Positions 50,349-60,075 are shown, counted from the stretch's first letter. The stretch is 64,000 nt of DNA from Luteithermobacter gelatinilyticus (GCF_005849285.1 NZ_CP040517.1:502501-566500), one strand, 5' to 3'. Notes: a model not told the origin generated them from the sequence alone. Translations and numbers: made by a program.

Positions 50349-51773
50349 TTATTTCAGTATACGCCCCGGATTCATGATGTTTTTCGGGTCTATGGCCCGT
50401 TTCAGGTGCTGCATCAGATCCAGTGCCACGGGCGATTTATAACGCGGCAGTTCGTCCACTTTCAGGCGGCCGATACCATGTTCGGCGCTGATGCTGCCCC
50501 CCAGATCGTACACGATGTCATGGACGATCTTATTGATTTCTTCCCAGCGCGCAAGATAGGCGGCCTTGTCGGCCCCTTCGGGCTGGGTCAGGTTGAAATG
50601 AATATTGCCATCGCCGATATGGCCAAAGGGCACGGGACGAATGCCGGGGATGACGGCGGTGACAGCAGCGGTGGCCATGTCCAGAAATTCTGGAATCCTG
50701 GAGACGGGCACGGCAATGTCATGTTTAATGCTGCCGCCCTCAAACTTCTGGACCTCCGACAGATTTTCGCGGAGCGCCCACAGTGCTGTTCGTTCCTTTT
50801 CGTTCTTGGCGATCACGCCATCCAGTACCAGCCCCTTTTCAAAGGTCTTTTCCAGCAGTTTTTCAAAAAGCTTTTCCAGATTGAGCAGATCCCGGCTCAG
50901 CGACGAGGCGCATTCCAGCAGGATGTACCAGTCATAGGGCTGATCCATCGGGTCCTGATGACCTGGCATATGCCGGAACAGAAACTCCAGCCCGATCCGC
51001 GGGATGATCTCAAAAGCGGTGATGGTGTCGCCACTGAAGTCACGCGCAAAGGAGAAAAGCTTCACGGCGTGGGCGGGCGAGGGGACCGCCAGCAGGGCGG
51101 TCTGTTTTTCTTTGGGGTTGGGGTAAAGTTTCAGGGTGGCGGCCGTAATCAGGCCCAGCGTGCCTTCCGCCCCGATGAACAGCTGTTTCAGGTCATAGCC
51201 GGTATTGTCCTTACGCAGGCCGCTCAGACCATTCCAGATTCTGCCATCGGGCAGGACCACTTCCAGCCCCAGCACGAGGTCCCGCATGGTTCCGTAGCGC
51301 AGCACCGCCACCCCGCCGGCATTGGTGGAAATGTTGCCGCCGATCTGGCAGGAACCTTCCGAAGCCAGACTCAAGGGAAACAGCAGCCCCATCTCTTCGG
51401 CCAGGGCTTGAACGTCGCTCAACACCACGCCCGCCTCCACGGTCAGGGTGTGGTTAAACGCATCCTTGTCCCGGATGCGGGTAAGCTTTTTGGTGCTGAT
51501 CAGAAATTCCGTGCCGGTGTCATCGGGGATGCCGCCGCCAACCAGCCCGGTATTTCCGCCCTGGGGCACAAGTTTAAGGTTGTGATCCTGGCAATAACGT
51601 ACCAGTGCAGCGACCCGCTCCGTACTGTCCGGCAACAGCAACAGCGGGGTTTTACCCACATATCTGTCTCGCCATTCCACCAGATGCGGGGCTAGCACGT
51701 CGGGATCGTCGGACCAGCCTTTGTTGCCCGCCAGTTTCTTCAGGGCTGTGATGTGAGTATGTATTTTCGTCAT
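50349..51773 (-). CDS. FAD-linked oxidase (D-2-hydroxyglutarate/D-lactate dehydrogenase type)
   Basis: 474 residues. PCMH-type FAD domain (LVPQGGNTGLVGGGIPDDTG, GSCQIGGNISTNAGGVAVLR) and a C-terminal oxidase domain with FGHIGDGNIHFNLTQ and GSISAEHGIGRLKVDELPRY, ending IDPKNIMNPGRIL. These are typical of the GlcD/D2HGDH family. It overlaps the tsaC-like gene by 4 bp (ATGA). Confidence 0.93.
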   Translation of the reverse strand: MTKIHTHITALKKLAGNKGWSDDPDVLAPHLVEWRDRYVGKTPLLLLPDSTERVAALVRYCQDHNLKLVPQGGNTGLVGGGIPDDTGTEFLISTKKLTRIRDKDAFNHTLTVEAGVVLSDVQALAEEMGLLFPLSLASEGSCQIGGNISTNAGGVAVLRYGTMRDLVLGLEVVLPDGRIWNGLSGLRKDNTGYDLKQLFIGAEGTLGLITAATLKLYPNPKEKQTALLAVPSPAHAVKLFSFARDFSGDTITAFEIIPRIGLEFLFRHMPGHQDPMDQPYDWYILLECASSLSRDLLNLEKLFEKLLEKTFEKGLVLDGVIAKNEKERTALWALRENLSEVQKFEGGSIKHDIAVPVSRIPEFLDMATAAVTAVIPGIRPVPFGHIGDGNIHFNLTQPEGADKAAYLARWEEINKIVHDIVYDLGGSISAEHGIGRLKVDELPRYKSPVALDLMQHLKRAIDPKNIMNPGRILK

Positions 51774-52777
51774 GAGGCTTTGTCCCCTGCCGGCGTATTC
51801 TCCGGGCGCGGGGCTGCCGCCCGCTGCAGGCGATCATTAATGGCAAGGCCCAGTCCCTGCGACGGGATGGGACTGACCGCGATGGTCTCCACATTCATGC
51901 TGTCCAGCTCCCGAAGCATGGCAAAAAGATTGGCGGCGGCTTCCTTGAGGCTGCCGGAGGGGCTGAGGTTACGCACAGCGCCGGCGGTATCGGGGCCGGC
52001 GGTATGGGGAATGTTGCGGCCAAAAGCCAGCAGGGCTTCGTCAGGCAGGACATGGGTGGCATTGAGGCGCAATTTTGCCCGGGGCGCATAATGACTTTTC
52101 AGCTGACCGGGGGCCGTGGGGGTATCGGCGGCGGTCACCGCTTTCACCGGCAGACCGGCCACCATTTCGATTTCCCTGGGGCTGACGCTGCCAGGGCGCA
52201 GCAACCGCACTTCCTGGCCGCTGACCTGGACGATGGTGGACTCAATCCCCTCATCACAGGGGCCGCCATCCAGGATCATGGCGACGCGGTCGTCTAGTTC
52301 TTCTTCAACGTGTTTTGCGGTGGTGGGGCTGACCCGGCCGGAACGATTGGCGCTGGGGGCGGCGATGGGGCCGCCAAACTGCCGCAGCAATTGTTGCGCC
52401 ACTGAATGACGGGGCAGGCGGATGGCCACGGTGTCTAGCCCGGCACTTACCAGATCGCTCAGCTCCCCATCGGGTTTTTTATTCAGAACCAGGGTGAACG
52501 GGCCGGGCCAGAATTTTTCCGCAAGTTGGCGTGAGGTAAAATCCAGATAGGCATATTTTTCGGCCATCTCCAGAGACGGCACATGTACAATCAGCGGGTT
52601 GAAACGGGGACGGTCCTTGGCGGCGAAGATTTCCGCCACCGCCCGGTCGTCACAGGCATTTGCCCCCAAGCCATAAACGGTTTCAGTGGGGAACGATACC
52701 AGTTTTCCCTGTCGAAGATATTTCGCCGCCAGTGTATAATTGACCGATGTCGGCGGGTATATTCTGTGATCCGGCAT
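51770..52777 (-). CDS. tsaC: L-threonylcarbamoyladenylate synthase (Sua5/YrdC)
   Basis: 335 residues. Makes the intermediate for tRNA t6A modification. The YrdC domain reads QGKLVSFPTETVYGLGANAC, KDRPRFNPLIVHV, IAAPSANRSGRVSPTTAKHV, and a C-terminal Sua5 domain follows (PGQLKSHYAPRAKLRL). I chose ATG 52777 because GGAG lies 7 bases upstream; ATG 52816 has no ribosome site. First gene of a three-gene minus-strand unit with the oxidase and hydrolase. Confidence 0.94.
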   Translation of the reverse strand: MPDHRIYPPTSVNYTLAAKYLRQGKLVSFPTETVYGLGANACDDRAVAEIFAAKDRPRFNPLIVHVPSLEMAEKYAYLDFTSRQLAEKFWPGPFTLVLNKKPDGELSDLVSAGLDTVAIRLPRHSVAQQLLRQFGGPIAAPSANRSGRVSPTTAKHVEEELDDRVAMILDGGPCDEGIESTIVQVSGQEVRLLRPGSVSPREIEMVAGLPVKAVTAADTPTAPGQLKSHYAPRAKLRLNATHVLPDEALLAFGRNIPHTAGPDTAGAVRNLSPSGSLKEAAANLFAMLRELDSMNVETIAVSPIPSQGLGLAINDRLQRAAAPRPENTPAGDKAS

Positions 52778-53113
52778 GAATGCGCTCCGGGGCGTACTGT
52801 GTTCAGGTTCGTTCATTTAAAACACTTGTTTCAAACTGGCGAGTCATGTAAACATGACATTCAAACGATTGTTTGAATGTTGTCACCAGTGGGACAAGAG
52901 TCGTTACAAGATATAACAAAACATAATTTATATAATCTGTCGCGGCCTGAATTAACATGAAAAACAATGCCGTGCCAAAGACAGAAATAAGAAACAGAAA
53001 TATCAGGGACAGAAATGTCAGCATAAATGCCATCAATAGGCACATAGGGAACCCGACAACGTGACACTACAGCGATAGACAGCACATATAAGGAAAATAT
53101 AAGGAGAAAACCG
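52778..53113. other. Intergenic control region between tsaC and the acyl-CoA dehydrogenase gene
   Basis: 336 bases without a supportable gene. It contains two adjacent palindromes (52843-52879), then an AT-rich stretch, and AAGGAG before the TTG start at 53114. Small minus-strand frames here have no ribosome site. Confidence 0.65.
52843..52879. promoter_or_regulatory. Two adjacent palindromes, second is PsrA-like operator
   Basis: GTCATGT-AA-ACATGAC (52843-52858) and CATTCAAAC-GATT-GTTTGAATG (52858-52879) are perfect inverted repeats. The second fits the PsrA consensus (CAAAC, 2-4 bases, GTTTG), a TetR-type regulator of fatty-acid oxidation genes that is released by long-chain fatty acids. 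The operon behind it encodes such genes. Confidence 0.65.
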
Positions 53114-54910
53114 TTGGCCGAATATGCAGCGCCCTTGCGGGAAATAGGTTTTGTTCTCAATGAAGTGGTCAATCTGGAAGATGTGACGGCTCTTGAGCCC
53201 TTTCAGGAGGTTACGGAAGACATTGTTCAGGCGATTCTTGAGGAAGGCGGCAGATTCGCGGCGGAACAGCTGTCTCCCCTGAATGTGGTTGGTGATCGGG
53301 AGGGCAACCGCCTGGAAGATGGGGTCGTGACCACGGCAAGCGGGTTTAAAGAAGCCTATCGGGCCTTTTGCGAAAATGGCTGGAATGGGGTTTGCGGTCC
53401 GGCCGAATATGGTGGCCAGGGCCTGCCTATGGTAATGGGGGCAGCCATCACCGAAATGATGGCAACTGCCAATACGTCTTTTGCCTTGTGTCCGATTCTG
53501 GGAGAAGGGGCGGTGGAAGCCCTTGAGGCGCACGGCACGGAAGAACAGAAAAAAACCTATCTGGAAAAACTGATCAGCGGAAAGTGGACCGGCACCATGA
53601 ACCTGACAGAACCACAGGCGGGGTCGGATGTGGGGGCTTTGCGGGCCAAAGCTGAAAAACAGCCAGACGGCACCTACCGCATTACCGGTCAGAAGATTTT
53701 CATCAGCTGGGGTGAACATGACATGGCGGAAAACATCATCCACCTGGTGTTGGCCCGCACCCCCGGCGCCCCCGAAGGCACAAAAGGCATCAGCCTATTC
53801 ATCGTGCCCAAATATCTGATTAATGAGGATGGCACGTTGGGCAAACGCAATGATGTGAAATGTGTGTCCATCGAACATAAGATGGGGCTGATGGCCAGCC
53901 CGACCTGCGTCATGTCCTATGGGGAGCAGGGAGAGTGTGTCGGATATTTGTTAGGAGAAGAAAATCGCGGCATGCGTTGCATGTTCACCATGATGAACAA
54001 TGCCCGGCTGAATGTGGGGATACTGGGGCTGGCGGCTTCGGAACGGGGCTGGCAGATGGCGCTGGATTATGCGCGCGAACGGGAACAGGGTCGGGCAATC
54101 GGCTGGACTGGCAAGGGCCGAAGCCCAATTATTGAACATGCAGATGTGCGGCGGATGCTGATGACCATCAAATCCACCACCGAAGCAAGCCGGGCGATTG
54201 TGTATCTGAATGCCAAGGCGCTGGACATGGCACGGCATCACCCGGAAGAGGAGGTGCGGCGCCGGTACCAGGGCCTGGCGGATCTTTTGACCCCGATCAG
54301 CAAAGGCTATGCCACGGATCTGGGGGTAGAGAACGCATCCCTGGCGCTGCAGGTTTTTGGTGGCATGGGGTATATTGAGGAAACCGGCATCGCTCAGGTG
54401 TTCCGTGATTCCCGCATTCATCCCATTTATGAAGGCACTAACGGCATCCAGGCCATGGACCTGGTGGGCCGCAAGCTGGCCATGGATGGCGGCGAACACT
54501 GGCGCACTTTTCTGGGTATGATCAGCGACTTTGCGGAAAATCTGCCGGACGTGGCGGAATTCGCCCCCCTGAAACGCCAGCTTAAGGATGTCAGCTGGCG
54601 TACACTGGAAGCGGCGCAGTGGTTGTTTGAACAACATCAGGGCAACATGCGTAATGCGGCGGCGGGATCGGTGCCGTTTTTGCGGCTTATGGGCGTTGTG
54701 AGCGGTGGGTATCTGCTGATCAAGGGTGCCCTTGCCGCCTGGCAGCGACTGGGGCAGGGCGATGTGGACGAGGCTTTCCTCAAAGCCAAAATAGCCACGG
54801 CCCGTTTCTTTGCTGAACAGATCATGCCACAGGCTGCAGGGCTGAAGGATATGATCATGACCGGGGATGAAACCTTATACGCTATTGATGCGGACCATAT
54901 GGCCTTATAA
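53114..54910 (+). CDS. Acyl-CoA dehydrogenase
   Basis: 598 residues. First dehydrogenation of fatty-acid beta-oxidation, FAD dependent. The N-terminal extension (EYAAPLREIGFVLNEVVNLE) and C-terminal domain mark the long FadE/DmdC-type form. Hallmarks are GTMNLTEPQAGSDVGALRAK, ITGQKIFISWGEHDMAENII, and LQVFGGMGYIEETGIAQVFR followed by RDSRIHPIYEGTNGIQAMDL. The start is TTG with AAGGAG 6 bases upstream. Behind the PsrA-like palindrome and followed by SDR and acyl-CoA ligase genes. Confidence 0.94.
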   Translation: MAEYAAPLREIGFVLNEVVNLEDVTALEPFQEVTEDIVQAILEEGGRFAAEQLSPLNVVGDREGNRLEDGVVTTASGFKEAYRAFCENGWNGVCGPAEYGGQGLPMVMGAAITEMMATANTSFALCPILGEGAVEALEAHGTEEQKKTYLEKLISGKWTGTMNLTEPQAGSDVGALRAKAEKQPDGTYRITGQKIFISWGEHDMAENIIHLVLARTPGAPEGTKGISLFIVPKYLINEDGTLGKRNDVKCVSIEHKMGLMASPTCVMSYGEQGECVGYLLGEENRGMRCMFTMMNNARLNVGILGLAASERGWQMALDYAREREQGRAIGWTGKGRSPIIEHADVRRMLMTIKSTTEASRAIVYLNAKALDMARHHPEEEVRRRYQGLADLLTPISKGYATDLGVENASLALQVFGGMGYIEETGIAQVFRDSRIHPIYEGTNGIQAMDLVGRKLAMDGGEHWRTFLGMISDFAENLPDVAEFAPLKRQLKDVSWRTLEAAQWLFEQHQGNMRNAAAGSVPFLRLMGVVSGGYLLIKGALAAWQRLGQGDVDEAFLKAKIATARFFAEQIMPQAAGLKDMIMTGDETLYAIDADHMAL

Positions 54911-54979
54911 TGGGGAGGTAAACCCCCAGCAGCCAATACGGCGAGCCATGATTTTTAACCTGAATATAGGGAGCCTATT

Positions 54980-55810
54980 GTGGGAAAATTAAACGGAAAG
55001 ACGCTGTTTATCACCGGCGGCAGCCGCGGTATCGGCCTGGCCATTGCCAAGCGGGCCGCGGCAGACGGCGCTAATGTGACCATTGCCGCCAAAACCACTC
55101 AGCCCCATCCCAAACTGGAAGGCACCATTTACACGGCGGCCGAGGAAATTGAGGCGGCCGGAGGGCGGGCATTGCCGCTGGCGGTGGATATCCGGGATGA
55201 GGCGCGGGTCGAGGAAGCCGTGGGCAAGACGGTGGAAACCTTTGGCGGCATTGATATTTTGATCAATAATGCCAGCGCCATTTCCCTTACCCCGACGCTT
55301 CAGACGGAGATGAAACGGTATGATCTGATGCATCAGATCAACACCCGCGGTACCTTTCTGGTGTCCAAAACCTGTATTTCCCATTTGAAGAAAGCGGAAA
55401 ATCCCCATGTGCTCAATTTGGCACCGCCGTTGAATATGGATCCCAAGTGGTTCGCCAATCATGTGGCGTATACCATGGCGAAATACGGCATGAGCATGTG
55501 TGTGCTGGGCATGGCGGAAGAATTCAAAAAAGACGGCATTGCCTTTAATGCGCTGTGGCCGCGCACGGCCATTGCCACGGCGGCGGTGAAAAACCTGCTG
55601 GGAGGCGATGCCGCCGTGCGGGGCAGCCGCAAGCCGGAGATCATGGCGGATGCGGCCTATATCATCCTGACCCGGTCCAGTCGGGACTTCACCGGCAATT
55701 TCTGTATTGACGATGAGGTGCTCGCCTCGGAAGGCATTACGGATCTTGAAAAATACGCCGTGGACCCTTCGGCGACGCTGCTGCCGGACTTTTTTGTCGA
55801 GCCGCTCTGA
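54980..55810 (+). CDS. SDR oxidoreductase of the HSDL2 type, catalytic Ser replaced
   Basis: 276 residues. Rossmann motif TLFITGGSRGIGLAIAKRAA, then DILINNASAISLTP, and YTMAKYGMSMCVLGMAEE with Tyr and Lys of the active site. The segment before it reads VLNLAPPLNMDPKWF, where HSDL2-type enzymes normally have Ser (LSPP); here it is Ala (codon GCA). The partner, by context, is fatty-acid metabolism. It starts with GTG after GGGAG. 70 bp after the acyl-CoA dehydrogenase. Confidence 0.9.
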   Translation: MGKLNGKTLFITGGSRGIGLAIAKRAAADGANVTIAAKTTQPHPKLEGTIYTAAEEIEAAGGRALPLAVDIRDEARVEEAVGKTVETFGGIDILINNASAISLTPTLQTEMKRYDLMHQINTRGTFLVSKTCISHLKKAENPHVLNLAPPLNMDPKWFANHVAYTMAKYGMSMCVLGMAEEFKKDGIAFNALWPRTAIATAAVKNLLGGDAAVRGSRKPEIMADAAYIILTRSSRDFTGNFCIDDEVLASEGITDLEKYAVDPSATLLPDFFVEPL

Positions 55811-55874
55811 GATTGGCTCGTCGCCGGTCATATCAATTTCTATTTGTGTTTTTTTGCTGGGGAATATGGGGAGT

Positions 55875-57620
55875 ATGATGCAGCAACATCCGTGGTTAAA
55901 CAGCTATCCTGAACATGTCCGCTGGGACCAGTCGTTTGAGGGCAAACCGCTTTATGCGCTGGTGGAGGAAGCGGCCAGTCGTTATGGCACCAGAACGTTC
56001 ATGGAATTTATGGGACGTGAAACCAGCTTTGCTGAACTGGCGGCATTGGTTGACAGGCTGGCGGCCGGCCTGCAGGCTCTGGGGGTTGGCAAGGGGGTGC
56101 AGGTGGGGCTGTTTCTGCCCAATTGCCCCCAATTTGTTATTGCCTATTTCGCCATTCTCAAGGCCGGTGGCACGGTGGTGAACTACAGCCCGCTTTATTC
56201 CGTGCCCGAACTGATGCAGCAGGTCGAAGATTCGGAAACGGATTTTATGTTCACTCTGGATCTGGAGGCGCTCTATCCCAAAATCAGAACTGTCTGTGAG
56301 CAAAGCCGGTTGCGGAAACTGATTGTCAGTTCGCTGGACTGGGCCCTGCCGTTTCCCAAGAACATCCTGTTTCGGCTGTTGAAATCCCGGGACATCGCCC
56401 GCATTGTCCGTGACGATTATCACGAGGATTTCGCGACTCTCCTTAAAAAAGGGGAAACCCCCGCGCCGGTGGAGATCAGTCCGGAGGAGGACATCGCAGT
56501 TTTGCAATATACCGGTGGGACAACCGGCGTACCCAAAGGGGCGATGCTGACCCATTCCAACATTTACATCAATGTCAACCAGGTGGTGACCTGGAGTCAT
56601 GACCTGCGTATGGGGGAAGAGGTCCTGCCCGGCTTTTTGCCCTTTTTCCATGTTTTCGCCATGACAGTGGTGATGAATATGGCGCTTAAAATCGGAGCCC
56701 GGTTGCCCATTTTGCCGAAATTCGATCTTGAGGAGGCAGTCAAAATGATGCGGCGGGAGCGACCGACCCTGTTTGCCGGCGTGCCCACCATGTATACCGC
56801 CCTGCTGAATTATGGCAGCCGGGAGGACATTGGCTTTGATCGGGTGAAACAGGCTCTGAGCGGGGGCGCCCCGCTGCCGGTGGATCTGGCGCGTAATTTC
56901 AAAGACAGGATCGGTGTTAACATTTCCGAAGGTTATGGTCTGACCGAAGCGTCTCCCGTGGTGTGTTCAAACCCGCAGGACCGCCTCAGCCGTGAAGGGT
57001 CCATTGGTCTGCCCTTGCCGGCCACGGAAATTGTCATCGTGGACCGGGAGGATCCCGAAAAAATTCTGCCGGTGGGGGAGACCGGGGAAATCTGTGTGCG
57101 TGGGCCGCAGGTCATGAAAGGCTACTGGCAACGTTCCGAGGCAACGGCGGATGTGCTCAGAGGTGGCATGTTGCATACCGGCGATGTGGGGTATCTGGAT
57201 GAGGCGGGGTATACCTATATCATCGACCGGGACAAGGATCTGATCCTGGTCGGCGGATTTAACGTCTTTCCCCGGGTGGTGGAGGAAGCCATTATGAGTC
57301 ATCCGGCGGTTAAGGAAGTCACCGTCATCGGCATTCCCGACGATTACCGCGGCGAAAGCCCCAAAGCCTTTGTCACCCTGGTGCATCCCGACGAGAAGCT
57401 GACGGAAAAGGAACTGAAAACCTATCTCAAGGGGCGTCTGGGCAAACATGAGATCCCCAGCGAAATCGAATTCCGGGACGAATTGCCCAAGACCATGATC
57501 GGCAAGTTGTCCAAAAAGGAACTGGTGGCCGAAGAAAAAGCAAAATATGAGGCCCGTAAGGCGGCACAGAAAGCGGGGCAGGGCCAGGACAAGAGCGACG
57601 CTCGGCAGGCCAGCCTGTGA
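55875..57620 (+). CDS. Long-chain fatty acid-CoA ligase
   Basis: 581 residues. ATP-dependent activation of fatty acids. AMP-binding motifs YTGGTTGVPKGAMLTHSN and GYGLTEASPVVCSN are clear, as are TGDVGYLDEAGYTYIIDRDK and the C-terminal GGFNVFPRVVEEAIMSHPAV. A Lys-rich C-terminal tail follows the catalytic KTMIGKLSKKEL. The start is ATG 55875 or 55878; the short spacing to GGGGAG makes the exact codon uncertain. Part of the same directional unit as the dehydrogenase and SDR. Confidence 0.93.
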   Translation: MMQQHPWLNSYPEHVRWDQSFEGKPLYALVEEAASRYGTRTFMEFMGRETSFAELAALVDRLAAGLQALGVGKGVQVGLFLPNCPQFVIAYFAILKAGGTVVNYSPLYSVPELMQQVEDSETDFMFTLDLEALYPKIRTVCEQSRLRKLIVSSLDWALPFPKNILFRLLKSRDIARIVRDDYHEDFATLLKKGETPAPVEISPEEDIAVLQYTGGTTGVPKGAMLTHSNIYINVNQVVTWSHDLRMGEEVLPGFLPFFHVFAMTVVMNMALKIGARLPILPKFDLEEAVKMMRRERPTLFAGVPTMYTALLNYGSREDIGFDRVKQALSGGAPLPVDLARNFKDRIGVNISEGYGLTEASPVVCSNPQDRLSREGSIGLPLPATEIVIVDREDPEKILPVGETGEICVRGPQVMKGYWQRSEATADVLRGGMLHTGDVGYLDEAGYTYIIDRDKDLILVGGFNVFPRVVEEAIMSHPAVKEVTVIGIPDDYRGESPKAFVTLVHPDEKLTEKELKTYLKGRLGKHEIPSEIEFRDELPKTMIGKLSKKELVAEEKAKYEARKAAQKAGQGQDKSDARQASL

Positions 57621-57785
57621 CCCCTTTCTGTCCCAAGGATACAGGAGAACGGTCGGAATCAAAGCCTGCCGGAGACGAGCCAGTCCCTTCTGAAACTATC
57701 GAACTCTATCTATCGAACTCTGGCCCTCGGGTCCGTGAATATGTAGTATAGATTCCGGGAGAGGTAAGAATCTTAAGGGAAAAGG

Positions 57786-58709
57786 ATGGTCACTGGCTTA
57801 TACTGGCATCCCGATTGCCTGTTGCATGTTATGCCGACAGGTCACCCGGAATGTGTGGATCGGCTTAACGTCATTTCTGCCGTGCTGGAGGGTGAGGCTT
57901 TTGCATCCCTGAAGCGGTTCGAGGCCCCACAGGCCACATGGGAGCAGATCGGGTTGGTGCATGAACGGCACTATATTGAGGCGGTTCTGCGCAATAGTCC
58001 CGAAAAAGATCATTATATGCTGGACGCTGATACCTATCTGTCGCCAGGCTCGGTTGCGGCGGCCCGCCGGGCCGCCGGTGCCGTCTGCGATGCCGTGGAC
58101 CGGGTGATGGAGGGCGAGATTTCCAACGCGTTTTGCGCCGTCCGCCCGCCCGGACATCATGCGGAACCGGACCGGGCGATGGGGTTTTGTCTGTTTAACA
58201 ATGTGGCCATCGGCGCTCTTCATGCCCGAACCGCACATTTTCAACATCGGGTGGCGATTGTGGATTTCGATGTGCATCACGGCAATGGCACCCAGACGGT
58301 GACGGCCCGGCAGAAAGGCTTGTTTTATGCGTCGTCCCACCAGTCGCCGCTTTATCCCGGTACAGGCCATCTTCATGACCATGGCGAAGGAGTCATCGTT
58401 AATGCGCCTCTGGCAGCAGGTAGCGGCTCCAAGGCGTTCCGGCATGCCTATGAAGAACGCATCCTGCCGGCGTTAAGAGCTTTTGCCCCTGATTTTCTTT
58501 TGATCTCTTCCGGGTTTGATGGCCATGCCCTGGACCCTCTGGCGGGATTGACGCTGGAGGAAGAGGATTATGTCTGGGTCACGGAAAAATTAAAACAGGT
58601 GGCCGAGGAATATTGCCATGGGCGTCTTGTGTCCTGCCTGGAAGGGGGGTATAACCTCTCGGTCCTTGGTGAATCTGTGGCGGCGCATGTCGCGGCATTG
58701 ATGCGTTGA
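57786..58709 (+). CDS. Histone deacetylase-family protein (acetylpolyamine/acetoin-utilisation type)
   Basis: 307 residues. Zinc-dependent deacetylase fold: YWHPDCLLHVMPTGHPECVD at the start, RPPGHHAEPDRAMGFCLFNN, VDFDVHHGNGTQTVTARQ with the metal ligands Asp and His, and LISSGFDGHALDPLAGLTL. Bacterial members remove acetyl groups from polyamines or other substrates; the exact one is unknown. Followed by xseB 70 bp downstream. Confidence 0.93.
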   Translation: MVTGLYWHPDCLLHVMPTGHPECVDRLNVISAVLEGEAFASLKRFEAPQATWEQIGLVHERHYIEAVLRNSPEKDHYMLDADTYLSPGSVAAARRAAGAVCDAVDRVMEGEISNAFCAVRPPGHHAEPDRAMGFCLFNNVAIGALHARTAHFQHRVAIVDFDVHHGNGTQTVTARQKGLFYASSHQSPLYPGTGHLHDHGEGVIVNAPLAAGSGSKAFRHAYEERILPALRAFAPDFLLISSGFDGHALDPLAGLTLEEEDYVWVTEKLKQVAEEYCHGRLVSCLEGGYNLSVLGESVAAHVAALMR

Positions 58710-58779
58710 AAAGACCGCCGTGACAGCAGGCGTTCAGGATGATGAATCCGCAAACGATAATGGAAAACAGGAGTGTGAA

Positions 58780-59043
58780 GTGGCGGAAACCTCAAATACT
58801 GTGGATATTCCGGAAGACGTCCGGAAAATGAGCTTTGAGGAAGCTCTGTCGGCTCTTGAGGAGATCGTAAGGCAGCTGGAGGCCGGGGACGTCTCCCTTG
58901 AAGACTCCATCGAGATTTATACCCGGGGAAATCAGCTGCGCGCTCATTGCGAGGCCAAACTCAGGGATGCCAGCCAGAGGATTGAAAAAATCACCCGGCA
59001 GCAGAACGGCGCGCTGGAGACAGCGCCGCTGGACGTGGATTAA
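58780..59043 (+). CDS. xseB: Exodeoxyribonuclease VII small subunit
   Basis: 87 residues. The XseB helical hairpin is complete: SFEEALSALEEIVRQLEAGD, VSLEDSIEIYTRGNQLRAHC, AKLRDASQRIEKI. The GTG at 58780 has AGGAG 6 bases upstream; a longer frame from GTG 58720 has no ribosome site. Stands at the head of the xseB-ispA-dxs-tlyA unit, a common order. Confidence 0.93.
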   Translation: MAETSNTVDIPEDVRKMSFEEALSALEEIVRQLEAGDVSLEDSIEIYTRGNQLRAHCEAKLRDASQRIEKITRQQNGALETAPLDVD

Positions 59044-59085
59044 CCCGGTACCGGACAATCTGTTGGACGATCTGAAAGTGAGTCA

Positions 59086-60006
59086 TTGATGAATTATTCC
59101 GATGATCCCTCTCGCAGTATGGCGATGGCCCAGGCGGCGTTGAGTGAGACCGCCGTGTTAATGGAAAAACAGTTGCTCCGGCTACTGCCCAAACCGGATG
59201 GTTTGGAGGAGCGGGTGGTGGAGGCCATGAGATATGCGCTAGTGGCCGGGGGCAAAAGGCTGCGCCCGTTTCTGGTGCTGGCCAGCGCCCGTTTGTTCGG
59301 CGTGGCGGAATCCGCAGCGCTTCAGGTGGCCGCTGCGGTGGAATATGCGCATACCTATTCCCTGATTCATGATGATTTGCCCTGTATGGATGATGATGAT
59401 CTGCGGCGCGGCCAGCCCACGGTGCACAAAAAATTCGATGAGGCGACGGCGGTGCTAGCGGGGGATGCGCTCTTGACCCTGGCGTTTGAAATCTTGGCCA
59501 GCGAAGATACCCATGCGGATCCCCGGGTTCGGTGTGAACTGGTGGCCTGTTTTGCCAGGGCGCTTGGCACCCATGGCATGGTCGGTGGGCAGATGTTTGA
59601 CCTTCAGGCGGAAAACCGGGATCTGGACCAGGCCAGTATCACGCGTCTGCAACAGATGAAAACCGGGGCGCTGATCGTGTTCTGCTGTGAGGCCGGGGCG
59701 ATCCTCGGCAAGGTCAGGGACCGTCGCCGCGCGGCCATCCGGGGATATGCCCATGATCTGGGACTGGCATTTCAGATTGTGGATGACCTTCTAGATATTG
59801 AAGGCGATTCGGAAGATTTGGGAAAAACGCCCGGCAAGGATGCGGAGGCGGGCAAGGCCACGCTGGTCTCCCTTCTCGGGGTGGATAGGGCGCGTACCCA
59901 GGCGGAAATGCTGGTGACGCAGGCCGTGGCCCATCTGGAAGTTTTTGATCGTAATACGGATATTTTGCGTGCGTTGGCGCATTTTGTTATAAAACGCGCC
60001 AATTAA
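59086..60006 (+). CDS. ispA: Farnesyl diphosphate synthase (polyprenyl synthetase)
   Basis: 306 residues. Condenses isopentenyl diphosphate with allylic diphosphates. First Asp-rich motif SLIHDDLPCMDDDDLRRGQP, second DLGLAFQIVDDLLDIEGDSE, with AGGKRLRPFLVLASARLF and ATAVLAGDALLTLAFEIL. Normal length. It has the neighbours xseB and dxs, which fits isoprenoid supply. Confidence 0.95.
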   Translation: MMNYSDDPSRSMAMAQAALSETAVLMEKQLLRLLPKPDGLEERVVEAMRYALVAGGKRLRPFLVLASARLFGVAESAALQVAAAVEYAHTYSLIHDDLPCMDDDDLRRGQPTVHKKFDEATAVLAGDALLTLAFEILASEDTHADPRVRCELVACFARALGTHGMVGGQMFDLQAENRDLDQASITRLQQMKTGALIVFCCEAGAILGKVRDRRRAAIRGYAHDLGLAFQIVDDLLDIEGDSEDLGKTPGKDAEAGKATLVSLLGVDRARTQAEMLVTQAVAHLEVFDRNTDILRALAHFVIKRAN

Positions 60007-60075
60007 GCTCAAAATTAAACCACAATCATATATTTCAGTTATCCCGTCATGGATAAACAGGAAGAGTAGGGTATC

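Noticed and set aside
52803-53172. Small minus-strand frames, one with hydrophobic stretches
   Set aside because: They overlap the operator palindromes and the start of the acyl-CoA dehydrogenase gene and have no ribosome sites.
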